Source of the DNA: Paenibacillus elgii NBRC 100335
GTDB lineage: Bacteria; Bacillota; Bacilli; Paenibacillales; NBRC-103111
Assembly (NCBI RefSeq): GCF_004000865.1
Contig: NZ_BIMB01000018.1
Coordinates: forward strand, 62,001 to 126,000
Direction: 5' to 3'
Length of the DNA stretch: 64,000 nucleotides
Positions 18,186 to 27,532 of this stretch are shown here, one piece after another (positions within the stretch are counted from its first letter, which is position 1; every line of letters starts with the position of its first letter). A program made the translations under genes and the position numbers. The notes beneath the pieces were generated by a model. It searched no databases. It was not told the origin of the DNA and was given only the letters and a program-made list of their open reading frames with translations.

Positions 18186-18845
18186 TTATCCCCCTATCCA
18201 TGCGCGCTCCTGCGCTTTTTTTCGAAGTATGACGGTTTTCTTAAAAAAAGGAACTGCGAACGTGTACTCATACTGCGCTTCGATAACAACATAAGCCTTC
18301 TCCCGGTCGTCAAAGCTTGGAAAATGAAAAGAGGTGACTTTGAATTTACGTCGATCAAGGCTTCCCATATTGGCAAATGAGGCAATAATTGGCGTTGCCG
18401 CTTCCGCCACCTTCTGTTCCACCTTTTTCTTCGCTTCGTCCTTTGCCGAGCTGCCAAGCTCTTCCAGCTGTTCTCTATGCTCTTTTTCCCAAGCGACCAA
18501 ACGAACCATAGGCTCAGGAATCCATTTGCCGTAGTCCTCCACGAATTGTTCGGAATCGATGACCGTTTGTCTGGCCGTCTCCAGTTGGGTCACCACGTTA
18601 CCCAACCAGGCACTGGCTCGGCTATTCTGCCATCGTGCTTGCCCCTGTTGGTACAACAGCTCGACCGGGTACATGTTGGCAGCAATGACTTTAGCCGATT
18701 CCGAGACGGCAGACTGCAGTGCCATCTCGGCCAACGATACGCGAATAAACGCAATCAGCAGCAGAAGAAATGCCAGAAAAAAAGGCATCACAAGCGCCGC
18801 TTCAAGAGTGATGCTTCCTCTCTGCTCTTTCGTCCATCGCAACAT
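18186..18845 (-). CDS. TadE-like pseudopilin
   Basis: A 219-residue protein with a type IV prepilin-like N-terminus: a short basic leader, then G followed by SITLE, placing Glu at the fifth position after the cleavage site, then a long hydrophobic helix (AALVMPFFLAFLLLLIAFI). The remainder is a Lys/Glu-rich helical region and a beta-rich C-terminus. It should be processed by the peptidase encoded just downstream and act as a minor pilin or assembly factor on the cell surface. Confidence 0.88.
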   Translation of the reverse strand: MLRWTKEQRGSITLEAALVMPFFLAFLLLLIAFIRVSLAEMALQSAVSESAKVIAANMYPVELLYQQGQARWQNSRASAWLGNVVTQLETARQTVIDSEQFVEDYGKWIPEPMVRLVAWEKEHREQLEELGSSAKDEAKKKVEQKVAEAATPIIASFANMGSLDRRKFKVTSFHFPSFDDREKAYVVIEAQYEYTFAVPFFKKTVILRKKAQERAWIGG

Positions 18846-18854
18846 ACTGGCCTC

Positions 18855-21140
18855 CTAATATGTAAAGTCTGCCGTTTTGGTCATTCGGCAGCGATTACCG
18901 CTTACCTCGCAACCGGAGAACCCGCTTTTCCCCACCATTTTCATGATTGCCGGCAAAAACCAAAGCCGATACGAGGTGGTAACACCACCGGAAACATATG
19001 TAGTCATTTGGTAAAGCTTCTGTTGTGTGTTTAATTCGATCAGCGCCTGCATTCGGGACAACAGAACCGACTCACGGCTATGAAGCAGCAGAAATAATCT
19101 CAAATAATCTTTATATCCTAACGTAATTACTCCGCTCAATTTCTGGGACAGCGGCACCTGCTCGCCCTGAACGAGCTTCATCATGTCCGCTTGCGCCCGA
19201 ATTGCGCCTTCCGTCACCGCAGCCAGCAAGACGAGAAGCGGCGAACCGGCGGCAAGCACCTCATTGCGCGGCTCAAGCAGCGCTTCGGTCGTTCCAATCG
19301 CCAGCCGGACGGCGAACATCTCCGCATACGCCGACGAATAATTGCCGCTGCAAGTAGTTGAACCATAAATTAAATATTCAACCTCCTGATTGGTCAATGC
19401 ATGACCTGCGGGATTGGATAGCTCTTTGGAGGTTTTGGGCCGGCCGGAAGCATCTTTTTCCAAGCCAAGTGTACGATAACTGAATTTGCTGACTGCAAAT
19501 TCATCGATATAAAACTCGTCACGCACATCCGTCAACACCCCTTCCAATGCAGAAACCAGCTTCAAAGAGCTCGACCCGGCCTGATCCGGTGTTTTCAAAT
19601 TAATAGCAGATACAGGAGAAATTGCCCCAGCAGCTTGGTTCATTTCCAAATACGTCTGATAAAAGCCTTTGCTGCCAGCCGTCTTCGGATCGCCCTGAAG
19701 CTTGCGGTAGCTCTCCTCATACGGATCGACATTGGATACAAGAGAGCAGCTGCCGATCGTTCGCCGAAACTCGTCCAGAATCGGCTGCGCTTTGGCCCTT
19801 TGCTCTCGCTTAGCCGCCGCCGTCGCTTTATTTTTGTTCTGACGCTCGGTTTGTACCTTATTCTGTTTGGCGTACCATTCATCTACTTTCGTTTTGAATC
19901 CGTTCAATGCCGCTATAGTCATAGAATATTTTTGCTTCGTAAACATGAGGTTATCTTCAAGCTGAACCCGTACGCTGGAAAACTGAGCTACCGCCGTTCC
20001 TACTCCCGCTTCCCACTCTTCCAATTCCTGGCGGTCGATTAATTGCACAAAGTTGAATACATCCTCGGCCTTTAGCTGCTGACCCGAACCATTAGGCTGC
20101 CGAACTTTACTGATTTCGGTATTCAAGTCATCGTTAGCTTTTTTAGCCAGCTTCATCGCTTCCAAGAACGCATCCTTAAGTTTGGAGAGCACCGCATCAT
20201 CGAGCGCTGCCTCGCCTTTCAACAATCCGAGCAGAGCGGCGTATTTGGTAAAATCGTCCAACAGATGTTGGAACTCTTCTACTTTTTGTCCCGCTTCCGC
20301 CGCTTGACGCTGCAATTCGTTTTTCGTCTGATTCAACTGCCGGATCGAATCGGCGGCACCTATGCCGCCTTGGATCAAAGACATGATCGAACCGTCGATT
20401 TGCTTGATTTGGTCGTTTAGCACCTTCAGCGTAGCTTGCGCCGACTGGAGCGAGGCCCGTATATTTTCCAGCGTATGGATGCCGATTTTCTCACTTAATG
20501 CGTTCAAATCGCGAAGCTGCGTATCATAATGGGGGTGCAGCACTTCAGACTTTTGGCGTATCGCCTGAAAGGCGTCCCATGCTTCATCCAGTCTGCGATC
20601 GCGTTCCTCTAGCAGCTCTTCGACTTTAACCGCATTTTCCGCGAATTTCGAAGCTTGATTCAATTTGGTATCAAGGCCTGTTTTTTTGAATTTGTCGGTC
20701 AGTTCAAGCGCGTAAATCATCGGAGCCCGGTACTTCATCTCCTCCAATATTTGCTGCTTAAAGATCGTATGACTGGATAAGGCGAAGATCGGTGTTACCT
20801 TTGCGGAATCCTCTTCCAAACGTTGATCAATAAAACGGAATTGACCAGGCTCCGCAGCACCGGACAAATTGCCGGCTACCGTTTGCTTGAAAATCTCGTC
20901 CCCCTTGCTACCGGTCAGGTCCGTACCAAACAATCCATAGGCTGCGAGCTTCGGAGAAAAAGCGGAAAGTGTCGAGCGAACCCCGGATTTTACGGCATTC
21001 TCGGCTTCCTTATCCGCGGTCTTCCACCTTGCGACATCGATCAGCAGCCCGCACAGCAGAAACAAAGGAACAAGAATAATGATCAAATAAATGGATACGG
21101 CACCGCTTTGTTCCTTCCATAGCTTTAGCAACCTCCTCAA
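18855..21140 (-). CDS. large TadG-like protein with coiled-coil ectodomain
   Basis: A protein of about 761 residues. One N-terminal membrane helix (SGAVSIYLIIILVPLFLLCG) follows a short basic segment and resembles TadG. Unlike the neighbours it has Tyr rather than Glu at the fifth position after the Gly. Residues about 150-450 are strongly helical with heptad-like Leu/Ala spacing (coiled coil), and the C-terminal 250 residues are globular with several Cys. The start is taken as TTG at 21140 because GGAGG lies seven bases upstream; an ATG at 21164 is possible. It is probably the largest extracytoplasmic part of this pilus system. Confidence 0.8.
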   Translation of the reverse strand: MRRLLKLWKEQSGAVSIYLIIILVPLFLLCGLLIDVARWKTADKEAENAVKSGVRSTLSAFSPKLAAYGLFGTDLTGSKGDEIFKQTVAGNLSGAAEPGQFRFIDQRLEEDSAKVTPIFALSSHTIFKQQILEEMKYRAPMIYALELTDKFKKTGLDTKLNQASKFAENAVKVEELLEERDRRLDEAWDAFQAIRQKSEVLHPHYDTQLRDLNALSEKIGIHTLENIRASLQSAQATLKVLNDQIKQIDGSIMSLIQGGIGAADSIRQLNQTKNELQRQAAEAGQKVEEFQHLLDDFTKYAALLGLLKGEAALDDAVLSKLKDAFLEAMKLAKKANDDLNTEISKVRQPNGSGQQLKAEDVFNFVQLIDRQELEEWEAGVGTAVAQFSSVRVQLEDNLMFTKQKYSMTIAALNGFKTKVDEWYAKQNKVQTERQNKNKATAAAKREQRAKAQPILDEFRRTIGSCSLVSNVDPYEESYRKLQGDPKTAGSKGFYQTYLEMNQAAGAISPVSAINLKTPDQAGSSSLKLVSALEGVLTDVRDEFYIDEFAVSKFSYRTLGLEKDASGRPKTSKELSNPAGHALTNQEVEYLIYGSTTCSGNYSSAYAEMFAVRLAIGTTEALLEPRNEVLAAGSPLLVLLAAVTEGAIRAQADMMKLVQGEQVPLSQKLSGVITLGYKDYLRLFLLLHSRESVLLSRMQALIELNTQQKLYQMTTYVSGGVTTSYRLWFLPAIMKMVGKSGFSGCEVSGNRCRMTKTADFTY

Positions 21141-21167
21141 ACATTCACCTCCGGATTCCCCCATCCG

Positions 21168-22208
21168 TTACTCATGAAGCACGACAACAATTCCTTTTTG
21201 TTCCAGCTCACGTTTTAACCCTTGAGTCAGCTTCATTTTGTCGTTCTTCGACACCTTGAAAAAATGCCACACCACGCCTTTAATTTGAGTGCCCTGCTTC
21301 AGCAGCTCTGCGTCTTTTGCCATCTGCTCTCGCAAATTTTTTTCATTAAAGGTGTAATAGGCCTGATGCGCCACGCCGGAAGAGTCCAAGGCATCGACAA
21401 CCCGGACGGTTTCGGGGGTCAAATTAAATTTCTTGCTTATCCCGCCAACCAAGCCGCGTAAATGCTCTGCAGCTTCAATTTCCGAGGTGATTTTTACCGG
21501 TTCTTTGACCGAGGTCTTCGGGTCGACCATCGTTTTCAAAGCATCCTTCGGCTTGATTCGCCCTTGAATTTCGCCAATAAAAGTTCGGGTCAGATCCGTC
21601 AGCCGGATCGTTTCGATCGGGTCAATCACGTAAGATTGGGACGAAGTCTCCACATCAGCCTCTTTGCCCCACCATTTCCGTGCAAAGGAAGGAACGTGAA
21701 ACTTTTTTTCCAAGACGACGCGAACATAGCGCAGAAATCCATGATTCGTATAATCAATCTCTCCACGCAACTGCCCCGGCAGGCTGTCAGCGGCTCGAGA
21801 CAGCTTGCCTATAGGACCGTTTTGACCGGCTGCTTGGCCGGATACCGGAAGCTGAACGGAAGCCGGAGTGATAGGGAGCAAAAAGCTGAATAAATTCATC
21901 ACGTGGTCGTTCGTCAGCCGCCAGTACAAGCCATCCGTTTGCCCCAGTCCAACCGATCCGGTGACCGGATCTTTTCTGCTATTGTCCCAGATATAAGCCG
22001 TCCGATCCGCCGTCAATGCCGCCGTATAATGAACGGAAGCTTGCTGATAGGCAAACAGCGATAAGAAAATAAGCAGCAAAGTCGCGATTAAAATGATAGG
22101 AAGTGTCAAGGACGCCTCCATCGTAAATTGACCGGAATGACCGACAAAGAATCGGCGGATCGTTATAACGAACAACCGTTTATGGATAAATTTCATAAAC
22201 ACTATCAT
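21168..22208 (-). CDS. TadE-like pseudopilin, long form
   Basis: A 346-residue protein with a prepilin-like N-terminus: the Gly of HSGQFTME is followed by Glu at the fifth position and by a hydrophobic helix (ASLTLPIILIATLLLIFLSLF). The C-terminal part of about 270 residues is predicted to be outside the cell. The first Met at 22208 has no clear Shine-Dalgarno and an ATG at 22196 is an alternative. It lies 15 bases after the Flp pilin gene, so translation may be coupled. Confidence 0.85.
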   Translation of the reverse strand: MIVFMKFIHKRLFVITIRRFFVGHSGQFTMEASLTLPIILIATLLLIFLSLFAYQQASVHYTAALTADRTAYIWDNSRKDPVTGSVGLGQTDGLYWRLTNDHVMNLFSFLLPITPASVQLPVSGQAAGQNGPIGKLSRAADSLPGQLRGEIDYTNHGFLRYVRVVLEKKFHVPSFARKWWGKEADVETSSQSYVIDPIETIRLTDLTRTFIGEIQGRIKPKDALKTMVDPKTSVKEPVKITSEIEAAEHLRGLVGGISKKFNLTPETVRVVDALDSSGVAHQAYYTFNEKNLREQMAKDAELLKQGTQIKGVVWHFFKVSKNDKMKLTQGLKRELEQKGIVVVLHE

Positions 22209-22223
22209 GTCATCATGCCAAGG

Positions 22224-22442
22224 TCAGGGCGTGCCTAACTTGCTATCGTCGATATTTACATTTTTGGAATCCTTTATTTCTTTACTGGCATCGTTAAACA
22301 AACTTTCCATCCACTTCGTGATCCACTTTCGGAAAGCAATTGCAATAATGAGTAACACCGCAATGATTAGCAAAATCTCAAGCGTACCAAGTCCGTCTTC
22401 TTCTTTCCAAAACCGATGCCACGCCGTTTTCAAAGCTTCCAT
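22224..22442 (-). CDS. Flp1-type IVb pilin
   Basis: A 72-residue prepilin. The leader is unusually acidic and aromatic (HRFWKEEDG) and is followed by LGTLE, so Glu is at the fifth position after the predicted cleavage at Gly, then a 20-residue hydrophobic stretch (LLIIAVLLIIAIAFRKW). The mature protein would be about 55 residues, normal for Flp. AAGGAGG before the ATG is one of the strongest ribosome binding sites in the operon, consistent with a major subunit. Confidence 0.92.
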   Translation of the reverse strand: MEALKTAWHRFWKEEDGLGTLEILLIIAVLLIIAIAFRKWITKWMESLFNDASKEIKDSKNVNIDDSKLGTP

Positions 22443-22487
22443 TCCTTTTTCCTCCTTTATTGTCGCAAAACTATGTCTGTTACTCGA

Positions 22488-23357
22488 TTAGTTCATCATC
22501 ATTAAAGCAGGAGCCGCTACCATAACCATGACGACAAAAAATATCATGACCATCGGAAACACCAGTTTGGAGGCGGCTTCCTCTCCTAGCGTTTTGGCAA
22601 GTGCCTTACGCTTCTCCCACAGGTTGACGGACAGTTCCCTCAAAGCCATTACCAGTTCGTCGCCGCCCCGCTTGTAATTCAATAGCAGCGTTGTCGTAAA
22701 TAGTGAAACCTCCTGCATTGCGCACCGCTTGCTGAAGTCCTCCATCGCTTTGGAAAAGGACACATTCACCTTAAGGGCGTGAACGGTTTCCTTCAATTCG
22801 GCCATTAACGGACTGCTGACAGACTCTTTTCCTTTCACAATCCGTATCAGGGCCTGCGGTACCGTTTCGCCCGCGCCGACCAACAGCATCAGTTGGTTCA
22901 AAACTTCCGGAAGCTCAATTAAGATGGACTGTTTCTTACGTTTAAGCTCCCCGGCAGCTTGTTTGTACATCAGAAACGGGACAAAGATGGTCAATGGCAG
23001 GCTATAAACCAGCATCTCCGCTTCTCCTGCAGCCAAACCGGCCATCGTGCTCAAAATAAGCAGGCCGTAAGCAATAATAAGCGCCTTGGCTACAAACCAT
23101 CTCGTTTCCGAGATCGCCAGCTTCGCACCGTGCAGTCCTATCATGACGCGATGCACCTTGCCGAGCGGCTCGGATAATCGATCGGCAAGCTTGGTCCGGT
23201 CCATAAACCATAAGCTTGCAGGAGCGAGCCAAAAGAAAGCATCGGAACGCGGAAGACCTCGCTCGTCGCGGACCCATGGAGCATACTTTGGAAATCCTGC
23301 CCAAGCTGCACCGGCAACGGTGAACAGCTCCAACAGCAATAGCGCGAGCAGCCACAA
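22488..23357 (-). CDS. tadC: TadC-like type II/IV secretion platform protein
   Basis: A 289-residue membrane protein of the T2SSF family. An N-terminal hydrophobic stretch and two further hydrophobic regions flank the cytoplasmic GspF-like domain with ELPEVLNQLMLLVGAGETVPQAL and the closing helix GEEAASKLVFPMVMIFFVVMVMVAAP. It forms the inner-membrane platform together with TadB. It begins with TTG six bases after the TadB stop, preceded by AAGGTG. Confidence 0.9.
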   Translation of the reverse strand: MWLLALLLLELFTVAGAAWAGFPKYAPWVRDERGLPRSDAFFWLAPASLWFMDRTKLADRLSEPLGKVHRVMIGLHGAKLAISETRWFVAKALIIAYGLLILSTMAGLAAGEAEMLVYSLPLTIFVPFLMYKQAAGELKRKKQSILIELPEVLNQLMLLVGAGETVPQALIRIVKGKESVSSPLMAELKETVHALKVNVSFSKAMEDFSKRCAMQEVSLFTTTLLLNYKRGGDELVMALRELSVNLWEKRKALAKTLGEEAASKLVFPMVMIFFVVMVMVAAPALMMMN

Positions 23358-23363
23358 ATTGCT

Positions 23364-24191
23364 TCACACCTTTATATTCATAATTTTTTGCGCCAAGGCA
23401 AAGCAGCCGAACAATACCCCAAGTGCACCGGTCATGATCAGCACGCCGCCGTCTTCATACAGAGGTTCCATATAATCCGGCGTCATCCAAGCGAGCGCTG
23501 CTATGAGAATGACGGGCGCAACCGTAAGCACTTTGGATTCGAATTTCTTTTGGGCCAATGTCACCTGGATGTCCTGTTCGATATCCAATTTTTCTTGGAT
23601 AATGACGGCCGTTCGCCGAACCACCTGAACCAGACTGCCGCCCGTCCGCTTGCATATAACGAATACTTCCGCGAACTGACCGATCTCGTCGATATGGGCC
23701 CGACGGCTGAAGTCGAGCAGGCATGCCTCCACGGTTTCTCCGTTTTGCAGCCGCCAAATGATGAGTTCAAGCTCACGCACAATCATCGCTCCGGCATCGG
23801 GATACAGCAGCCGTAAGTCGTCGAGCGCCTCCGTAAAAGACGATTCGATCGAGCGGCCCGCCCCCATGGAAGAGGCCAACGAAGCTAGCATTTGTTTAAA
23901 CTGCTGTTTTAGCTGCGCTTTCCTCTTGGCTATGATGGCCTTGCACCGCATCACCGGATAATAAAAGCCGGTTAAGGAAAACAGCCCGGCAATCAATGGG
24001 TTTTTATAAAACACCATAGCAATCCCCGCCATAACGGCTGCGCCGAAAAAGATAGCAGTTGCCTTTTGTCCCCACGTTAGCTGGTATTCGTTATAATCCG
24101 GAAGCTTTGCCTTGGAAGCCGCAGGCGCCGGCTTCGTGCCGAAAGACAACCCCGCAAAGGCGCGCAAACGGCCGAAAGCCGATTTGATCAT
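23364..24191 (-). CDS. tadB: TadB-like type II/IV secretion platform protein
   Basis: A 275-residue T2SSF-family protein. Two hydrophobic helices lie near residues 50-90, then a cytoplasmic domain with the family pattern LASLASSMGAGRSIESSFTEAL and a second repeat helix FAEVFVICKRTGGSL, followed by two C-terminal helices. It partners TadC as the assembly platform driven by TadA. The start at 24191 follows GGGGGAGG by about 12 bases; the frame is open further upstream but without a ribosome binding site. Confidence 0.9.
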   Translation of the reverse strand: MIKSAFGRLRAFAGLSFGTKPAPAASKAKLPDYNEYQLTWGQKATAIFFGAAVMAGIAMVFYKNPLIAGLFSLTGFYYPVMRCKAIIAKRKAQLKQQFKQMLASLASSMGAGRSIESSFTEALDDLRLLYPDAGAMIVRELELIIWRLQNGETVEACLLDFSRRAHIDEIGQFAEVFVICKRTGGSLVQVVRRTAVIIQEKLDIEQDIQVTLAQKKFESKVLTVAPVILIAALAWMTPDYMEPLYEDGGVLIMTGALGVLFGCFALAQKIMNIKV

Positions 24192-24226
24192 GTTCGATAT
24201 CCTCCCCCTTTCCTGGTATTGTCCTG

Positions 24227-25447
24227 TTAGATCAAGCCCGCCATCTCGAGCTTCCAAGTCCCTTCCATAGCATTCCCGGTAGGCTCAAGCTGCCCGATCA
24301 CTTTGCCTTCCGGCGTCTCGCCCGTCTCCACGAACCGATAAAGCGGATTAAGCTTCACCTCCCCTTCCTCAACCCCGATAACTTCGGTAATTTCCGTTAC
24401 CCGTCTGGAACGGTCGCGAAGACGGGTCAAGTGGATCATGACGTCGATCGCCGATGCGATCTGTTTGCGTACGACTTCGACCGGCAGGCTGGCCCCGCTT
24501 AATACCATCGTCTCCAAACGACTCAGCATATCCTGAACCGAATTCGCATGACCCGTCGATAACGATCCATCATGACCGGTATTCATCGCCTGCAGCATAT
24601 CCAAAGCTTCCGCGCCCCGAACCTCTCCGACAATGACGCGATTCGGCCGCATCCGCAGCGATGACCGGATCAAGTCGCGAATCGTGATTCCGCCTTTTCC
24701 TTCCGTATTGGCGTTGCGGGTTTCGAGGCTGACCAGATTCGGAACGCCGCGAATTTGCAGCTCGGCCGAATCTTCGATCGTGATGACGCGTTCGTCCGGC
24801 GGAATATATTGTCCCAGCGCATTGAGAAATGTCGTTTTCCCCGAACCTGTTCCCCCTCCGATAAACAAATTGTATTTTGCCTTGACGAAGCGAATAAGCT
24901 GCTGTGCCGCTTCGCGCGAGAGCGCCTGACGTGCAATCAGATCGTCCAGCGTTAGTGGATTTTCCGGAAATTTCCGGATCGTCATCGCCGGACCTTTCAA
25001 CGCAATTGGCGGGAGGACAACATTGACGCGGGAGCCGTCTGCAAGCCGCGCGTCGACGATCGGAGTCGACTCGTTCACAATTCGGTTGACCCGGCCGACG
25101 ATCGCTTGAATCGTATCTTCCAGCTTTTCCCTGCTTTCGAAACGGATCTCCGTCTCCAGCACGCGCCCGTCTTTTTCAACGAAGATCTGGTCATGGGAAT
25201 TGATCATAATTTCAGTAATCGTCCGATCGTCGACGAGCGGTTGGAGCACGTCCAACCCACGGAAAGAGTGAAACACCTCTTGCACCAACGTCCGCTTTTG
25301 CCCCGCAGTCAAAAATGATTCCCTGGAGTAAGCAAACACGATTTGCTCAATCTGCTCCATGAGCTGCTCGTCTGACAAGGCATTTCCATAATCCAAGCTG
25401 TCCCGTACGCGCTGTTTGATCTGCTGCTTTACCGTGATATCCTTCAT
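24227..25447 (-). CDS. tadA: TadA/CpaF pilus assembly ATPase
   Basis: A 406-residue secretion ATPase that powers Flp pilus extension. The N-terminal domain carries FEKD-like strands and the TEIMIN segment. Walker A is GGGTGSGKTT near residue 192, the Asp box includes ITIEDSAELQI, Walker B lies around RPNRVIVGEVRGAEALD and the His box is STGHANS. ATG overlaps the TGA of the TadZ gene by four bases, so the two are translationally coupled. Confidence 0.95.
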   Translation of the reverse strand: MKDITVKQQIKQRVRDSLDYGNALSDEQLMEQIEQIVFAYSRESFLTAGQKRTLVQEVFHSFRGLDVLQPLVDDRTITEIMINSHDQIFVEKDGRVLETEIRFESREKLEDTIQAIVGRVNRIVNESTPIVDARLADGSRVNVVLPPIALKGPAMTIRKFPENPLTLDDLIARQALSREAAQQLIRFVKAKYNLFIGGGTGSGKTTFLNALGQYIPPDERVITIEDSAELQIRGVPNLVSLETRNANTEGKGGITIRDLIRSSLRMRPNRVIVGEVRGAEALDMLQAMNTGHDGSLSTGHANSVQDMLSRLETMVLSGASLPVEVVRKQIASAIDVMIHLTRLRDRSRRVTEITEVIGVEEGEVKLNPLYRFVETGETPEGKVIGQLEPTGNAMEGTWKLEMAGLI

Positions 25448-26556
25448 CGATACCGCGACCCTTCCTCACCGGCTCGAACCAAGCCGGCAGCAGCCAAGGC
25501 AAAGACAGGCGACATCATGTCCTCCACGCGCCCGACGCCTTTCCACTCGGGGACGTAAGGCAGTTCGCTGCTATGTGCAAATCCGTACGTCTCGAACCGG
25601 TTCACCGTCTGTCCGGCATTTTTGTTATGGACGAACCGCACCCGATGCAGCCAGTCTGTTGTCCGCTCCCGCGCAGTCCAGCTTCGGAGCAGCTCGGCGT
25701 TTTTGCTCAAATGTACGCAGTCGTCCAGCAGCAGCCATAGAACGAGGTCGGCCGCCTGAAGCGCCTCCCTTGTCGCCGCATGTGGCATCGAGTCCAAATC
25801 GATTACGATACGGTCGTACATCCTCGTAGATTCGATCCCTTGCAAAATATGCTTTAGATCGGACGCCTCCATCTCCGCCAGTTCTTTCAGGTGCATTGAC
25901 GGAGGAACGTAATCAAATTTGCAGTCGGGATGCTTTCTTTTGAGCCCTTCCAGCTTGGAAGAAATGAGCGTCGGAGCCGTTTTGGCATAGTATAAAAGCT
26001 GGGAAAACGATTCCGCTTCATCCGCTCCATCCTGGACATACCAAGCGCGGGACGGGAGCAGTTCCAGCCCCAAACAGAAGACGCGTTCCCCCTGCTGGGC
26101 AAGCTGATACGCCAAATGAACGGCCGTTACCGTTTTGCCCGCTCCGCCGACGGCCGAATAAACGGCAACCGTCTTCGCTCCCCGGTTCCCCCGCAACGGC
26201 TCACCTGCGCAAAATTCGTTATAATGCGCGGTAATGCCCGATAACAGCCTGTCGAGCGGCTGGTATTTGAACATGATCGGATATTCGAGCAGTCCGCCCT
26301 CTCTTGCCGAATCGCTGATCATGACCGTACACCCCGGTTTAAGCCCAAACACGGCGTCAGGCAGCGGCATAAGCGATTCGTGCACCATAATAATCAGCGG
26401 TTCTTTGTTTTGTTCTACAAACCGGACTCCTTCGTCCATCGACGTAAACACGCGTATACTAAACCGCTCCGCATATTCGGACGAGCGAACGTAGGCAGAC
26501 AGCATCTCGCCAAAATAAGCGTCCTCGTCCAACAGCACCAGCATAATTTTAGCCAC
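25444..26556 (-). CDS. TadZ/CpaE-like pilus localisation ATPase
   Basis: A 370-residue protein, first gene of the Tad operon. The first 110 residues look like a receiver-type domain without a clean phosphorylation site. A MinD/ParA-like ATPase follows with the P-loop SAVGGAGKTVTA near residue 140 and the Asp-containing IVIDLDSMPHA segment. Homologues place the Tad machine at its cell location. GTG at 26556 was chosen since GGAGGGGGG lies six bases upstream; an earlier in-frame codon would place that purine run inside the gene. Confidence 0.88.
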   Translation of the reverse strand: MAKIMLVLLDEDAYFGEMLSAYVRSSEYAERFSIRVFTSMDEGVRFVEQNKEPLIIMVHESLMPLPDAVFGLKPGCTVMISDSAREGGLLEYPIMFKYQPLDRLLSGITAHYNEFCAGEPLRGNRGAKTVAVYSAVGGAGKTVTAVHLAYQLAQQGERVFCLGLELLPSRAWYVQDGADEAESFSQLLYYAKTAPTLISSKLEGLKRKHPDCKFDYVPPSMHLKELAEMEASDLKHILQGIESTRMYDRIVIDLDSMPHAATREALQAADLVLWLLLDDCVHLSKNAELLRSWTARERTTDWLHRVRFVHNKNAGQTVNRFETYGFAHSSELPYVPEWKGVGRVEDMMSPVFALAAAGLVRAGEEGSRYR

Positions 26557-26675
26557 CGACGGCCCCCCTCCTTCGTATCTGTGCGTCAAGCTTATTCCTG
26601 CGGTATCTCCTTTTACTGGATACTTCTTCCCTGTACTTCATAGATCACACGTTCTCAAATTCCCCCTTAGAAACA

Positions 26676-26726
26676 CAAAAAAAGCACACACTGACAGGAA
26701 ATCCATTCCTTGGTCAGCGGTGCTTC
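26676..26726 (-). terminator. intrinsic terminator or attenuator between the methyltransferase gene and the Tad operon
   Basis: A stem built from GAAGCAC...CTGAC...AGGAA and its complement is followed on the minus strand by seven T residues. It ends the upstream methyltransferase transcript. Because a candidate promoter lies only about 30 bases upstream of the stem, it could also act as a leader attenuator for the Tad operon. Confidence 0.75.
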
Positions 26727-26753
26727 CGCTTTTGTAAATATGCAATTAACCGT

Positions 26754-26781
26754 ATTATAGCATAAAAAATGGGATACGCAA
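26754..26781 (-). promoter_or_regulatory. candidate Tad-operon promoter
   Basis: The minus strand has TTGCGT, 16 bases, then TATAAT with a TGC extended -10. It lies upstream of a hairpin and T-run, and the first Tad start codon is about 200 bases further on. No other convincing promoter was seen in that 300-base interval. Confidence 0.35.
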
Positions 26782-26859
26782 GGGTCCGGGGCAAAAATTA
26801 CGTTTCGGCTTTGCTTGCCACCCTATCTAAGCTTCCAAATCGCCCCGTTGAATGGCTGT

Positions 26860-27492
26860 CTAACGAAGCTCGGGCTTAGTTGCCGCCATTACCCAGACGA
26901 CCTTCGGCTTGTCATAGCGGTTCATGGTTTGTTCCTGTAGAAACGATATGTGCCATTCCTGAAACAGCTGTTCCAACTGCGGACCATCGAAAAAACGCTT
27001 GCGCTTCCCGTCCCGTTCGTAATAATTCGGCTCGATCAGCCTTCCTTGTCCGGCGCCGTATTCGAAGTCCTTCGTCGAATTGACCCGGCACCAAAGCTGC
27101 CCGCCCGTCCGAAGCACCCGGGAAATGTCTGCGACGACTCGCTTCGTATCGCCCCAAGAAAAGTAATGGAGACTTAAATCCGCCACCACAGCCTGCGCCG
27201 AACCGTCCGGAAACGGCAACGGTTGCAGCAAATCAAGCTGCTCCGTTTTAACTTGTGGCACGAGCTCTTGTACCCTCATTAGCGCTTCAGCCGAAAGGTC
27301 GCAAGCGATGACGGAGAAGCCTTTTTCCGTTAAATACAGCGTATCGTTCCCCGCACCGCAGCCGAGATCCAAAATGGGACCGGTTTCGGACGGATCAAGG
27401 CCTCCGATGAACGGCTCCAGCCACATATCGTACTTGACCTGCTCCGGTCTCAGCTTGGAAAACAAATCATTCCAAAAAATCGCATCGGACAT
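26860..27492 (-). CDS. class I SAM-dependent methyltransferase
   Basis: A 210-residue methyltransferase of the Rossmann type. The cofactor-binding motif I is ILDLGCGAGNDTLYL near residue 45, motif II is VIACDLS and motif IV the VADLSLHYF stretch. The substrate is not evident; proteins of this shape include tellurite-resistance-like and small-molecule methyltransferases. The ATG at 27492 is preceded by AAAGGAG. It is the last gene of the long run that begins at mrfA. Confidence 0.85.
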   Translation of the reverse strand: MSDAIFWNDLFSKLRPEQVKYDMWLEPFIGGLDPSETGPILDLGCGAGNDTLYLTEKGFSVIACDLSAEALMRVQELVPQVKTEQLDLLQPLPFPDGSAQAVVADLSLHYFSWGDTKRVVADISRVLRTGGQLWCRVNSTKDFEYGAGQGRLIEPNYYERDGKRKRFFDGPQLEQLFQEWHISFLQEQTMNRYDKPKVVWVMAATKPELR

Positions 27493-27532
27493 TCGCAAGA
27501 CTCCTTTCGGCTCGCATTGCCAGAAAAACCGG

